In this document: positions 24,550-37,762 of the stretch, piece after piece
How the letters are laid out: the number at the start of each line of letters is the position of its first letter
How positions within the stretch are numbered: the stretch's first letter is position 1
Assembly: GCF_037325665.1 (NCBI RefSeq)
Contig: NC_090253.1
Location: 37,793,579 to 37,857,578 of the forward strand
DNA from: Littorina saxatilis
Taxonomy: Eukaryota > Mollusca > Gastropoda > Littorinimorpha > Littorinidae
DNA length: 64,000 nt
Reading direction: 5' to 3'
Notes under the pieces: model-generated
The model's database searches: none
What the model was told of the DNA's origin: nothing
Seen by the model: only the letters and a program-made list of their open reading frames with translations
Position numbers and translations under genes: made by a program

Positions 24550-24860
24550 TTTTTGTTGTTTGTTTGTTTGCTTAACGCCCAGCCGACCACGAAGGGCCAT
24601 ATCAGGGCGGTGCTGCTTTGACATATAACGTGCGCCACACACAAGACAGAAGTCGCAGCACAGGCTTCATGTCTCACCCAGTCACATTATTCTGACACCG
24701 GACCAACCAGTCCTAGCACTAACCCCATAATGCCAGACGCCAGGCGAAGCAGACACTAGATTGCCAATTTTAAAGTCTTAGGTATGACCCGGCCGGGGTT
24801 CGAACCCACGACCTCCCGATCACGGGGCGGACGCCTTACCACTGGGCCAACCGTGCTGGT
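24550..24860 (-). mobile_element. tRNA-derived SINE (S1) inside a LINE tail
   Basis: Minus strand: head ACGGTTGGCCCAGTGGTAAG with B box GGGTTCGAACCCC, a body identical in layout to 36669-36967, and a (CAAA)n-like tail. It sits inside (ATG)n/(CAT)n, so its target duplication cannot be told from the microsatellite. Confidence 0.85.
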
Positions 24861-24861
24861 C

Positions 24862-24919
<58 letters not shown>

Positions 24920-25073
24920 GATGATGATAATGATGATGATGATGTTGATGATGATGATGGAAAATCGCAACATAAATTCCACATAATACATGCAATAAAG
25001 GACATATTTTTGTAATTCATAAAGCTTTGCCAATTGTTGACAGCTACTTGCACATGTTACGACTAGTAGCCAT

Positions 25074-26627
25074 CTAGGTAGACATATAATGATTATGCAG
25101 AGCTTGTTTAAAACTCTTTAGTGAGGTTAATGATCTTATTACAGACGGAATGGAGTTCCACACCATAGAGCCAGAGAAGGCTTGACTAGTTTTGAACAAA
25201 TCAATCCTGGGTATTGGTGGTAGAAAATTGATAGACCCGTACCTTTCGGTGACTCTGTGAAATAGGTCCTGAATATAGTTGGGCACTTCGCCATGATATA
25301 CTTTGTACATCATTACAGTCTTATTAAACTGTAACTGTTTAACTAGCGGCAGGTAGTTTAGATTCTTTAACTTCAAATCAGCTGATAATTGTGGACCATT
25401 TAACATGATTTTAGCTGCCCGACGATGTAGAGAGTTTACTTTTTTCATGTGAATATCAGAGACGCCATCCCAAAGAGTTGATGCGTAATTAATATGGGAT
25501 AAGATGAGGGCATGATAAAATAGTTTTAGTGTTGCGATATCGACATATTGCTTTAACTTTGATAGCAGAAACAAATTCTTGGATACTTTTTGACAAATAT
25601 AATGTACATGAGATTGCCATTTTAATTCTTGATCGACTATCACACCCAAAACACAATGTTCCGTTACCTGCTGAACAGGTTGTGATTCCAGAGAAAGATT
25701 TAAATTAAGAGGTCGTGACTGGTGTTTTTGTCTTGTTGTAATAATCATGCTTTTTGTCTTCCCTGGGTGCACTATCATAAAATTCTGGTTACACCAATTG
25801 TTGACTTCATTCAGACTAGACTGTAAGGAAACTTCAATTTCTTGAACAGTCCTACAGCTTGTGTGAAGCGTCGAATCATCTGCAAAAAATTCCGTTTTAA
25901 CTTTTGAATTAGATATATGAAGGGGGAGGTCATTAATGAATACACAAAACAAAATAGGCCCTAAAACTGACCCCTGGGGGACTCCACTCTTCAAACAACC
26001 TTTGGGAGAGGTTTTACCGTTTATAGAAACATACTGTGTTCTGTTGACAAGATATGATTTAAAGAATGAACACGTTGCGGGATTGTTCACGTACAATGCG
26101 AGTTTATGTAAAAGTAATGTGTGATCTACAAGATCAAAAGCTTTCTTAAAATCAAGAAATACAGCCCCTGATATGTCCGAACGCTTAATTGCCGATAGCC
26201 AGTTATCACATAGTGATGAAAGAGCTGTACTACAGGAATGTTTCGGACGAAACCCAGATTGAAAGTTGTGAAATAATTTGCACCTTTCCATGTAGTTCAG
26301 AAGATTCTTCTGGATGTGCTTCTCTAAAGGCTTTGATAAAATAGGAAGCAATGAAATTGGCCTGAAGTTATTAGGGTCAGACACATCTTTATTTTTAGGA
26401 AGTGGAACGACCTTTGCCGTTTTAAATGCATCAGGAAAAATATTTTGTTCAATGCAAAGATTATACACATACGTTAGGGATTCCACTATGTACGGTAGGG
26501 CTAATTTAAGCAACGACGGGGGGATTTTGTCAGGCCCCATGGATTTATTATTCTGAAGGTTTTCTATAAATTTTCCAACTTCATGTACGGCAATAGTTGG
26601 GATAGAGAATGAATCTTGTGATTTCAA
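25074..26627 (-). CDS. LINE reverse transcriptase (517-codon open frame)
   Basis: This is the reverse transcriptase part of a non-LTR retrotransposon, which copies its own RNA at a nicked target. Visible motifs in order: NKSMGPDKIP (about 27-36), FRPISLLPILSKPLEK (88-103), QSGFRPKHSCSTAL (123-136), catalytic AVFLDFKKAFDLVDH (155-169), GVPQGSVLGPILF (215-227), FADD (248-251) and LGVIVDQELKW. The motif set and spacing fit the CR1/Jockey group; the exact clade needs a tree. The methionine used as start is internal to the original protein because the frame continues upstream past a stop at about 26641. The frame ends normally at the 3' side, about 110 bases before the (CAT)n tail. Confidence 0.85.
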   Translation of the reverse strand: MKSQDSFSIPTIAVHEVGKFIENLQNNKSMGPDKIPPSLLKLALPYIVESLTYVYNLCIEQNIFPDAFKTAKVVPLPKNKDVSDPNNFRPISLLPILSKPLEKHIQKNLLNYMERCKLFHNFQSGFRPKHSCSTALSSLCDNWLSAIKRSDISGAVFLDFKKAFDLVDHTLLLHKLALYVNNPATCSFFKSYLVNRTQYVSINGKTSPKGCLKSGVPQGSVLGPILFCVFINDLPLHISNSKVKTEFFADDSTLHTSCRTVQEIEVSLQSSLNEVNNWCNQNFMIVHPGKTKSMIITTRQKHQSRPLNLNLSLESQPVQQVTEHCVLGVIVDQELKWQSHVHYICQKVSKNLFLLSKLKQYVDIATLKLFYHALILSHINYASTLWDGVSDIHMKKVNSLHRRAAKIMLNGPQLSADLKLKNLNYLPLVKQLQFNKTVMMYKVYHGEVPNYIQDLFHRVTERYGSINFLPPIPRIDLFKTSQAFSGSMVWNSIPSVIRSLTSLKSFKQALHNHYMST

Positions 26628-26707
26628 TTTATGAATACAAAATTATTTTAATCTAAACAACAGGGAGTCCCCACCCTCGACTTCTTCATTTACATTTTTA
26701 GATTGTT

Positions 26708-27346
26708 TCAATCGATCAGCCAAACACAGAAAGTGCTCATTGATGCGTCAGGAGAAATGGCGCTATTTAATCTCCCATTTCTTCTTTGGGATTTACCTAA
26801 CACTTCATTTATGGCTTGCCAAAGCGTGGCAACATCCTTTTTGTCTTCAACCAATTTATGAAAATGATTACTTTTTGCCTGGCGTACTAACTCGGTAACT
26901 CTATTGCGTTGTGCTTTAAATTCTGATTTCCTTTGATTTTCCTTCAAAACATCACGTAGTGCCATAGCTTCTACAATCTCAGGAGTAAGCCACGGTGGTA
27001 ATGTAGGGGATTTTACTCGGTGTTGCCTCAGAGGGGCATGCTTATCAATAATCGGGTAGAGTATACTTGAGAAACAATTAAGCGCCTCCTCAGCCTCAGT
27101 ACAATTAAACACATCATGGAACGGAGCTGAAGATAAGTCTATGAAAAACTTAGACTCGTGAAATTTTTTAAAGCTCCGATATTCGATGGTTGTGTGTCCT
27201 TTTTTTATGACATTTTGGGATTATATAGTTCCATGAGCAGCAAGTCACGTAATGATCACTAATGCCAGAATTTACCACATTAACATTCGAAACCATTGTT
27301 TTTCTATCCGTGTATATATGGTCAATTAATGTCGCTGTTGATGCAG
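26708..27346 (-). pseudogene. LINE endonuclease end and linker, broken
   Basis: Two frames belong to the same LINE. The fragment ending at 27168 contains TLIDHIYTD and SGISDHY, the last blocks of the apurinic-type endonuclease. The fragment 26708-27112 contains PPWLTPEIVEAM and the basic linker that precedes reverse transcriptase. They are separated from each other and from the RT part by frameshifts. The catalytic N-terminal half of the endonuclease is missing. Confidence 0.75.
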
Positions 27347-27347
27347 T

Positions 27348-27426
<79 letters not shown>

Positions 27427-27570
27427 AGAGAGAGGGAGAGAGAGAGAAAACAAATCAAGGAAACAAAAAAGAAACCAAGAAAGAAGCAAGGAAAGAAAGA
27501 AAGAGAAAACAAGACAACAAGAAATGAAGGAAGGAAGAAAGAAAGAAGGCAGAAGGAAAACAAATTGAAA
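27347..27570. repeat. (AG)n tract and purine-rich stretch
   Basis: A pure AG run to 27419, interrupted AG/GGG to 27447, then AAGAAAG/GAAGGAAG purine-rich sequence. It marks the 5' truncation point of the LINE. Confidence 0.95.
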
Positions 27571-28180
27571 ATACACAAAGAGTCATATTATATTGGTTTA
27601 TTATTGTATTCAATCCGCGTTTATTATCCAGGATGAATAATAACAAGTTACGCTGTAACTTCCCGTAGACTCAGTGTGACTTACGCGCACGTTTGGCTTT
27701 CCCGTACGCCGCAGTTACATTATAAAAGCACAGAATGCTGGGCATGCTGTCGGGGGGGGGGGGGGGGGCGAGGGGGGGGGCGAGGGGGGGGGGCGTGCAT
27801 CAGCTGTTTTTTGTCTGTGTAAGTCTGTATAAATGTGTGTGTGTGTTGTTATCATCGACAATAGTATACATTTTCTTTTTTAATCGCCAGACTCATTGCA
27901 TTAATTTCTCATTTCTTACACAAGCATGCCACCATAAAACTGACCACTTCAAGTGAAGACTTAGTATAGGAATATATCGTGTACATGTAGCAACTACCTT
28001 GTAGATTAATCGCATGTACAGTACGTACCGGCCGCAACAGGTGTACACTGATGTGATGATGGAGTCAGAAAACGTACAACATTCTGTGGAGGTGGCGGAT
28101 TTTTTCCTTCAGTTTTTATTTGGCTTCATCATCTCATGACGGGAGCATGAACCTCCACATGCGCCGTCACCGGTGTAAGC

Positions 28181-28181
28181 T

Positions 28182-28265
<84 letters not shown>

Positions 28266-28370
28266 TTATGTGCGTCCGTATTTAAGTGTTTGTATAAGGG
28301 ACAGGTTGTAAGATTAGGCTTTGCCTAAAACCTCTATCCTTTGTAATAAAAATCCGTTTCAATTTCAGTT

Positions 28371-28461
<91 letters not shown>
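28181..28461. repeat. Two (TC)n tracts around a LINE 3' end
   Basis: (TC)n at 28181-28262 and 28374-28461 flank 28263-28373, which contains GCCTAAAACCTCTATCCTTT and AATAAA like the LINE tail at 24186-24250. The second TC run directly follows this tail. Confidence 0.8.
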
Positions 28462-28465
<4 letters not shown>

Positions 28466-28998
28466 ATATGTATATGTTACAGTAAATTCTCGAAACTAGG
28501 AAATTTGCGAAATCCCTGAAAATTTCAGTAAATTTGTGAATTTCCTGTTTCACTCGGGGATTTCACGAATTTCCTAAAAATTCTAGGAAATTTGCGAATT
28601 TCCTGAAATGAGCATGCCATTTTTTCACAAATTTACTGAACAATGAAAAACGTTTCAGTAAATTTGTAAAATTCTTAAAAAAAAAAAAAGAGTCCGTTTT
28701 CTTTATTTTACATTGTGATTTTTATAGATTACTGTTAGAAGAAAAAAAAAGAAAAAAAAGTTGATTTGAGCATGATTTGAACCGAACATCTTCAATTTTT
28801 GGGTCCGACACACTACCAACCCGCCACGCCAGCCACATGAAAGGAAAGTGAAAATAAGTTATAAGAAGTTTTGTGGTGTTGGGATTACGAAAACTCATGT
28901 AAAAACAGCTCACACCTGAACTACCAAATCTGACAGACCATGAGCCTTTGCAGTTCAGTCCGCGTTAGGTTCATTTTGCTGATAGGCAGCCCAACAGG

Positions 28999-31607
<2,609 letters not shown>

Positions 31608-31999
31608 GACGCACCATGAAGAAATTTTTAAGCGTCTTTTCATTGCCATAATTATGTCTTGGTTTAAACACGGTTTTATTCAATTAAACATGAGACAATA
31701 ATAAAACGAGAAATAATAGGGCCATGAACTCAAGCGAATGCTTATATTACGTGCCATATGTCTGTGCTGTACATGCCCGGCTTGTTTTGTTTTTATCTTG
31801 TATCATAATGGACTGTTCTACCACGGCTGGCCGCAAATGACAGTATAGGAGAGAGATGTGAGTGTCACAATGTACCTTTTAATGTACTCGTTCAGATTTT
31901 ATGTTAACAATTTTATGAAATAATTACAGTTTAAGAGAGAGAGATGAGTGTCATAATGTACCTTTTAATTTTACTCGTTCATATTTTATGTTAAACATT

Positions 32000-32252
32000 T
32001 GTGACCCTCCACCACGGAATGAGTCGCATGTCAGCGTTGCATGATTTTCATATTTATACAATTTCCTAAAGAGTTTTTTATGCTCTATCCAGTGGTGAAA
32101 ACCGTTTTAGAAAAGAGCGAAAACTGTTTGAGTTATAAGCCTGTGACTAAGGTGACCCTCACACTGTTACAAGACACTCCCCGGACTTATATTAAGCCTA
32201 GCGCAGAACCGCGCGAGGTGATATGCGACTCATTTCGTGGTGGAGGGTCACA
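32000..32252. mobile_element. 253-bp MITE nested in the Ginger-like element
   Basis: The ends TGTGACCCTCCACCACG are inverted with one mismatch over about 30 bases. It interrupts one of three tandem units of about 85 bases (31845-32340, each with AGAGAGAGATGAGTGTCA-like and GTACCTTTTAAT phrases). Comparison with the neighbouring unit suggests a TT duplication. No coding capacity. Confidence 0.75.
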
Positions 32253-32271
32253 TTTTAGGAAACATGACAGT

Positions 32272-32274
<3 letters not shown>

Positions 32275-32327
<53 letters not shown>

Positions 32328-32330
32328 TAT
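32275..32330. repeat. (AG)n microsatellite
   Basis: An AG run within the third of the ~85-base tandem units near the right end of the Ginger-like element. Confidence 0.9.
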
Positions 32331-32934
32331 GAGTGTATAACTTGCATTAATATAAGGAAATCAGAATCATTAAATGGTTCACAAGCAACCAACAAAGCAC
32401 TTGTTTCCCTTCAAATGTGTTTCAGTAAATTTGCGAATTTCCTGCCCCTTGAAAACAGGAAATTCGCAAATTTCCTAGAATTTTTAGGAAATTCGTGAAA
32501 TCCCCGAGTGAAACAGGAAATTCACAAATTTACTGAAATTTTCAGGGATTTCGCAAATTTCCTGGTTTTGAGAATTTACTGTAACATATATATCTCTCTC
32601 ACTCTCTATCTTGCCCTCCCCCCACCATCCCCAAGCTCGAGCTCCCGTCGCGCCCACTTACCCTTAATTACTACCACGCCCTCAACCCTATGATTTAAAC
32701 ATACCAATGCCTGGTTAGGAAAGACAATAAAAGGGAGATGACATGAAAGACATATAGAGACAATGATGGAGCTATATGATTGGGTGTAAGAAACGCTTCG
32801 GCAGATGATGAAACACACTACATGCGCAGGTTGACAGAAGTGGAGTAGGGACGGAGATACCAAGTGAGGGAGACATACAGACATACTGACAGAAATACAC
32901 TGACAAGACAGACAGACACATATATTATGAGTTA

Positions 32935-33074
32935 TTTCTAATATGCTGACTGTTAGCAAATGATAACAAGACATGTCGAGAAAAAAGATATCAAGCATGA
33001 GCCTTTTAGGCGAATGCTGATATCGTTTGTGAGACATGTCTGTTATCATTTGCTAACAGTCAGCATATTAGAAA
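32935..33074. repeat. Long near-perfect hairpin, 140 bp
   Basis: The outer 42-43 bases of each side are reverse complements with a single-base bulge (TTTCTAATATGCTGAC ... GTCAGCATATTAGAAA). An inner imperfect stem (GATATC...GATATC) closes on CCTTTTAGG. It ends exactly where repeat F begins. It could be a foldback element or the source of a long hairpin RNA. Confidence 0.8.
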
Positions 33075-33075
33075 C

Positions 33076-33847
33076 TAGATGAATACCCGCTTCGCCGGGT
33101 ACGGCTGCGCCGGGAAGAAGTCGAGCCGAATACCCGGCTGCGCCGGGGCCCCGGCTATGCCGGTGTAGGATCCGGTCCGGTCCCCCCTCCGAAGTAGTCC
33201 CCCGGGGGACCAATTCGTGGCAAAAAATGCTCTATAATGGTCCCCCCTTAGACATCCAGCCTCGTTTTTCTTGTTACAATGTTAGTAATGTTACCAGCAA
33301 TTTCAGAGAAAAGAAAGGAAAGAATCAGAGACTGGTTTCATTTCTTCTTATCAGTATTTATTTATTATTCATTTTATTTCATGTGATTTTTCTTTTGAAC
33401 GGCATTATAAATCAGATCTATTTTATTTTCTGCAAAATATAGTCAAACAAAGAGATTGCTGTCTGTGCACTACATAATACCGGACAAAGATATAGATTGA
33501 AAATGGCTTGAATGCCTAAGAAAAACAAGGCTGGATGTCTAAGTTTTTGCCACGAATTGGTCCCCCGGGGGACTACTTCAGAGGGGACACCGGACCGGAT
33601 CCTACACCGGGTGTACGCCGGCTTTGCCGGCGCACCGCACGGAGGAAGGGAAATAAACGCGGCTGAAAACACTGGAGAAGATAAAGAGTTACTGGGAATG
33701 GATCCAGAGAAAAACCAAAATCGGTTCAGCGCTGCGCGCTGAGAGCACGTGTTGAAATATCTCATCGATGAGGTTGTGTCCGGGGTGTAGCTGAATACGG
33801 TCTCCAAATTTGAAAAAGATCCACCGAGAACTTTGGCCGTGCATCGC

Positions 33848-33916
<69 letters not shown>

Positions 33917-33954
33917 GACAGACACAAGTCGTATATATATATATATATATAGAT
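33076..33954 (+). mobile_element. Repeat F with CTAGAT start and CA microsatellite
   Basis: It starts CTAGATGAATACCCG with a TACCCG/CGGGTA hairpin and several GGC-TGCGCC palindromes. It ends with AAATTTGAAAAAGATCCACC, CGCGGACACACAC, (CAGA)n and a TATATATAGAT end. The late block is alignable to that of families A and E. A foldback MITE is inserted at 33162-33608. The class is not certain; a non-autonomous element is inferred. Confidence 0.55.
33162..33608. mobile_element. Foldback MITE, 447 bp
   Basis: The outer arms of 65 bases (33162-33226 and 33544-33608) pair with about three mismatches and contain the palindrome GTCCCCCGGGGGAC. A second inner arm pair (33247-33273 and 33512-33541) also matches. 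The AT-rich middle of about 230 bases is unique. It splits repeat F. Confidence 0.7.
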
Positions 33955-35062
33955 AACGGTTTTATTACCGTTTAATTCGACCAAAAGAAATTTCGAAGCA
34001 ACCCCGCGAATTAGACAGAACAGCCGCAATGGGAACTTGAGCGCTTCTACCTGATTATGCCTGTCAGTCAAAGAATTCTCGTGATCTGAGTCAGCCAATC
34101 AGAGTAACACACCTGACGTGATGAATATTCACAGGTCAAATGCCTTTGACACACAACAATCTCACAAGATAAACCATGTTGAACATGCGTTTCGGTTGCT
34201 TCGCTTTTTCTCGTTGAACAGAGAGCGACAGATTTAGAACCGATTCCAGACGGATGGGAAATGACGTAACGATACATTTGATGTAAAGCGAGTGGCGCAA
34301 TTTCACTTGATTTTTCCGAACTTTGATCATTTAGATTTCAAGTGAGCGGTCGGCATTGCACACTCAGACGCTGGGCGGTGCCTTGCTGTTCCGTTACGCA
34401 CCCACCGACAAAACCCGCTTTTCGGTATTTTTTAGATAAAGAGAGTATTACCTGACAGCATTTTAGTGAAGTGTCATTCTTTAGAATAAATCACGCTGAT
34501 ATTGTTGAATTACATTTTTACTTTGTCTTGTTAATTTTTAGCGTGATAAACATTTAGAGGGTCACCTAGAATGCGTCCTGATTGGTCAAAAACCCATATG
34601 GGGCACTGAATTGGTAATAAAGAGAGATAACAACAGACAGACAGACTGACAGATAAATAGACAGCTTTAATTTCACGCTGACACGGAGTTGCCGCTGTTT
34701 GATTTCAATCCACAATCGAATAAAAAAAATCGATGATTTCCTCATTCCATTCAGTCCCAGAGGCTTTCCCCTTTACCTTTCCAATTTAGTTCCATGCATT
34801 TCAATCGTTCACAGAAATTGCTTATCCGGTCTGTTTCTATAATTATAGTAGTTTGGTGTCCAACAGTCTACTCAATTGTTCCCGGATGCCGGATTTGATT
34901 AACGGAAGAGAACTACTGTTTTTGCAACGACTAACGGCGACGATATCTGTGCATATAAGGCCATACAAATAAAGTTTGTTTCCGAAGACAAGGCACACAA
35001 AAAAGAAAAATCGGTAGGTCGGATGCCGCTTTTTATTTTTATGTTTTATTGATTTAAAAAAA
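33955..35062. other. Intergenic, nothing recognised
   Basis: Unique AT-rich sequence. No exon-like frame or element boundary is visible. Confidence 0.5.
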
Positions 35063-35360
35063 AACAAGAAATTCCTTCGAGGTAGGAAAAACACCTGTGT
35101 TGGTCAAAGGGAAATAACCATTCTCACTGCCACCAACTGAGAAGGTTATTTCCCTTTGACCATTAATATGTCACTCTATAAGTCCTTGTAGAATCTTAAT
35201 CCACCAATAACTCCCTAACCGTGTGTTTGACTGGTCCCAATTTTTGTAAGGACCGTCTCAGGAATGTATAAAACCTGTTCACCAAGTTTGGTGACGATCG
35301 GTCCGTTCATTCTTGAGATCTATATGCGAACACAAACACACAAACACACAAACACATCGA
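35063..35360 (+). mobile_element. Family E hairpin-ended repeat, copy E2, 3'-truncated
   Basis: It starts AACAAGAAATTCCTTCGAGG, carries the GGTCAAAGGGAAATAACC palindrome and the GACGATCGGTCCGTTCAT block, then (CAAA/CACA)n. It breaks off at ACACATCGA, before the ACACCCC hairpin. Confidence 0.8.
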
Positions 35361-35841
35361 CTCTGTTCAGGTATTGACACAGGCGTGTGTGGCTTTTATT
35401 TGGTCAGAAATCGTTGGAATTGCGTTACCTGCATGTCGGAGAAGAGTAACTTCCCTTGTATAAGGAGTCTGTAAATATAGTTGTGTTATGTTTGATTAAT
35501 TTCTTTTTTAACGGTAAAATAAAATGTATAGGGTCGGTAGTAAAAATTAAGGGTCGGTCGGGGAATCGGAAACATTGATTTTTTTTCTTGGCCTAAGTTG
35601 TCAAGGGAGTTATGGTTCAAAGTAAAAGGGAAGAGGTGATGATTGTACGTATGTACGCCTTTGATAAAAGTTGCATAGATGTGTCAACGTGTTTTTGATG
35701 TTATTCTATGTTAATTGTGTGGAATGATCGTGTTCATTGTTCGGTCAGCCCAAAAATGATTATCTCTAATTGACGTAAAAAAAAAGTATTGATGTGTTGT
35801 ATTGCATTGTGCTGCAACGTATCGCAGTGTATGTGTTGCTT

Positions 35842-36450
35842 TATTACACCCCCGGTATAGGGGTGTGTATAGGTTTCACTGGATGTGTTTGTTTGTTTGT
35901 TTGTTTGTGTGTTTGTGTGTTTGTGTGTTTGTGTTCGCATATAGATCTCAAGAATGAACGGACCGATCGTCACCAAACTTGGTGAACAGGTTCTATACAT
36001 TCCTGAGACGGTCCTTACAAAAACACACGGTTAGGGAGTTATTGGTGGATTAAGATTAAGAGTGACATATTAATGGTCAAAGGGAAATAACCTTCTCAGT
36101 TGGTGGCAGTGAGAATGGTTATTTCCCTTTGACCAACGGGGGTGTTTTTCCTACCTCGACGTACCCTTTCGCAATGGACCCTGTGTTTACATTCTGACTT
36201 CTGACTTCTGACTTCTGACTTTTGACTTTTGACTTTTGACTTTTGACTTCTGACTTCTGACTTTTGACTTTTGACTTTTGACTTTTGACTTCTGACTTCT
36301 GACTTTTGACTTTTGACTTCTGACTTCTGACTTCTGACTTTCTCTCTTCTGACTTCTGACTTCTGACTTTTGACTTCTGACTTCTCACTTCTGACTTCTG
36401 ACTTCTGACTTCGGGGGTGTTTTTCCTACCTCGGAGGAATTTCTTGTTTT
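35842..36450 (-). mobile_element. Family E hairpin-ended repeat, copy E3, with internal array
   Basis: Minus strand: AAAACAAGAAATTCCTCCGA at 36450 downward, hairpin ACACCCCTATACCGGGGGTG at the left end. It contains an inserted heptamer array (36192-36412) flanked by two copies of GGGGGTGTTTTTCCTACCTC (36139-36158 and 36414-36433). Confidence 0.85.
36192..36412. repeat. Heptamer tandem array TGACTTC/TGACTTT
   Basis: About 31 units of a 7-base repeat with C/T variation at one position. It lies inside the E3 element between duplicated terminal sequence. Confidence 0.95.
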
Positions 36451-36517
36451 GTATGGTATTGTATTCTTTTGCCTATTGGATTGCATTTCATTGCATTGCA
36501 TCGAGTCTCATTTCATC

Positions 36518-36606
36518 GCATTATATTATATTGTATTGTATTGTATTGTATTGTATTGTTTGGATTGTATTGTGTTGTGTTGTATTGTATTGTATTGTAT
36601 TGTACT
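36518..36606. repeat. (TATTG)n pentamer repeat
   Basis: Imperfect GTATTGTATTGTATTG run just outside E3 and upstream of the S1 SINE. Confidence 0.85.
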
Positions 36607-36668
36607 GTTCTCACACAAAAAGTCGAAATTCAGCGGAGAATATTCAGTCCAATGTTCATCCTGGCAAA

Positions 36669-36967
36669 ACCGGCACGGTTGGCCTAGTGGTAAGGCGTCC
36701 GCCCCGTGATCGGGAGGTCGTGGGTTCGAACCCCGGCCGGGTCATACCCAAGACTTTAAAATTGGCAATCTAGTGGCTGCTCCGCCTGGCGTCTGGCATT
36801 ATGGGGTTAGTGGCTAGGACTGGTTGGTCCGGTGTCAGAATAATGTGACTGGGTGAGACATGAAGCCTGTGCTGCGACTTCTGTCTTGTGTGTGGCGCAC
36901 GTAAAGCAGCACCGCCCTGATATGGCCCTTCGTGGTCGGCTGGGCGTTAAGCAAACAAACAAACAAA
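36669..36967 (+). mobile_element. tRNA-derived SINE (S1), complete
   Basis: The head has A box TGGCCTAGTGG and B box GGTTCGAACCC, and the tail is (CAAA)n. It is flanked by a 13-bp target duplication TCATCCTGGCAAA (36656-36668 and 36968-36980), so both ends are fixed. It is 299 bases and the reference copy for the one at 24550-24860. Confidence 0.95.
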
Positions 36968-37348
36968 TCATCCTGGCAAACCACAATCCAATATTTCAAA
37001 GTCATTGGAGGTCTTCTGGTAAAAAAAACCCATAATAATCAGACCTGGGAACCCCTGTTTTGCACTTGGAGTATTCTCAAACAAACTTGGTGTATTTTCA
37101 GAAAAATGAGCATATTCCGCACAGAGGGGGACGGTGGGGGTGAGGGCCGGGGAAGGGGTGGATGGCACAAGAGCCGGCTTGGGGTATGTATCAGTATGTG
37201 AGTCTTTTCATTGCCAGTCGTGATTAATATAAAGAAGCAGGGGAACGGCCGACGCCGGGGTGATTTCAAGGTGACGTGTCAATACTCAGTTTAGTTCACA
37301 GAGAACACTGAATAAAATGAGCTTTTCAAAATCGAACCGCTGCACATC

Positions 37349-37753
37349 TGACGGGCGCAGTGGCGTGGTGGTAAGACGTCGGCCTCCTAATCGGGAGGTC
37401 GTGAGTTCGTGAGTTCGAATCCCGGTCGCTGCCGCCTGGTGGGTTAAGGGTGGAGATGTTGTTCCGATCTCCCAGGTCAACCGTTATGTGCAGACCTGCT
37501 AGTGACTTAACCCCCTTCGTGTATACACGCAAGCACAAGCGCACGGACTGAAAAGATCCTGTAATCCATGTCGGAGTTCGGTGGGTTTGATGGACTCTTG
37601 AAACACAACTTGACAATACCCAGCATGCCTACCCAACGAAAGCGGAGTGAAGCTGACTATGCTCTCAGAGTAAAGTGTGGGGAACCCAAATGGGCAAACA
37701 AGCTCACACGTCACCAGAATTTCTGGAACGCTGAAGAAGAAGAAGAAGAAGAA
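37349..37753 (+). mobile_element. tRNA-derived SINE (S4), complete
   Basis: The head is GGGCGCAGTGGCGTGGTGG with a GAGTTCGAATCCC B box; a GTGAGTTC phrase is duplicated in the head. The tail is (GAA)n. The 9-bp target duplication CTGCACATC flanks it (37340-37348 and 37754-37762). Confidence 0.9.
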
Positions 37754-37762
37754 CTGCACATC

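Larger units (their letters stand above)
24480..27346 (-). mobile_element. CR1/Jockey-group LINE, 5'-truncated
   Basis: It covers the end of the endonuclease domain, the linker, the reverse transcriptase, a short 3' UTR and a (CAT)n tail. The 5' side is cut off at the (AG)n tract at 27347. The tail (24505-24549 and 24861-24960) is split by a SINE at 24550-24860. The open frame is broken upstream of the RT part by frameshifts near 27168 and 26745 and a stop near 26641, so this copy is dead. Confidence 0.85.

Noticed and set aside
36192-36412. CRISPR array
   Set aside because: Seven-base units without spacers; a tandem repeat in a eukaryotic genome.
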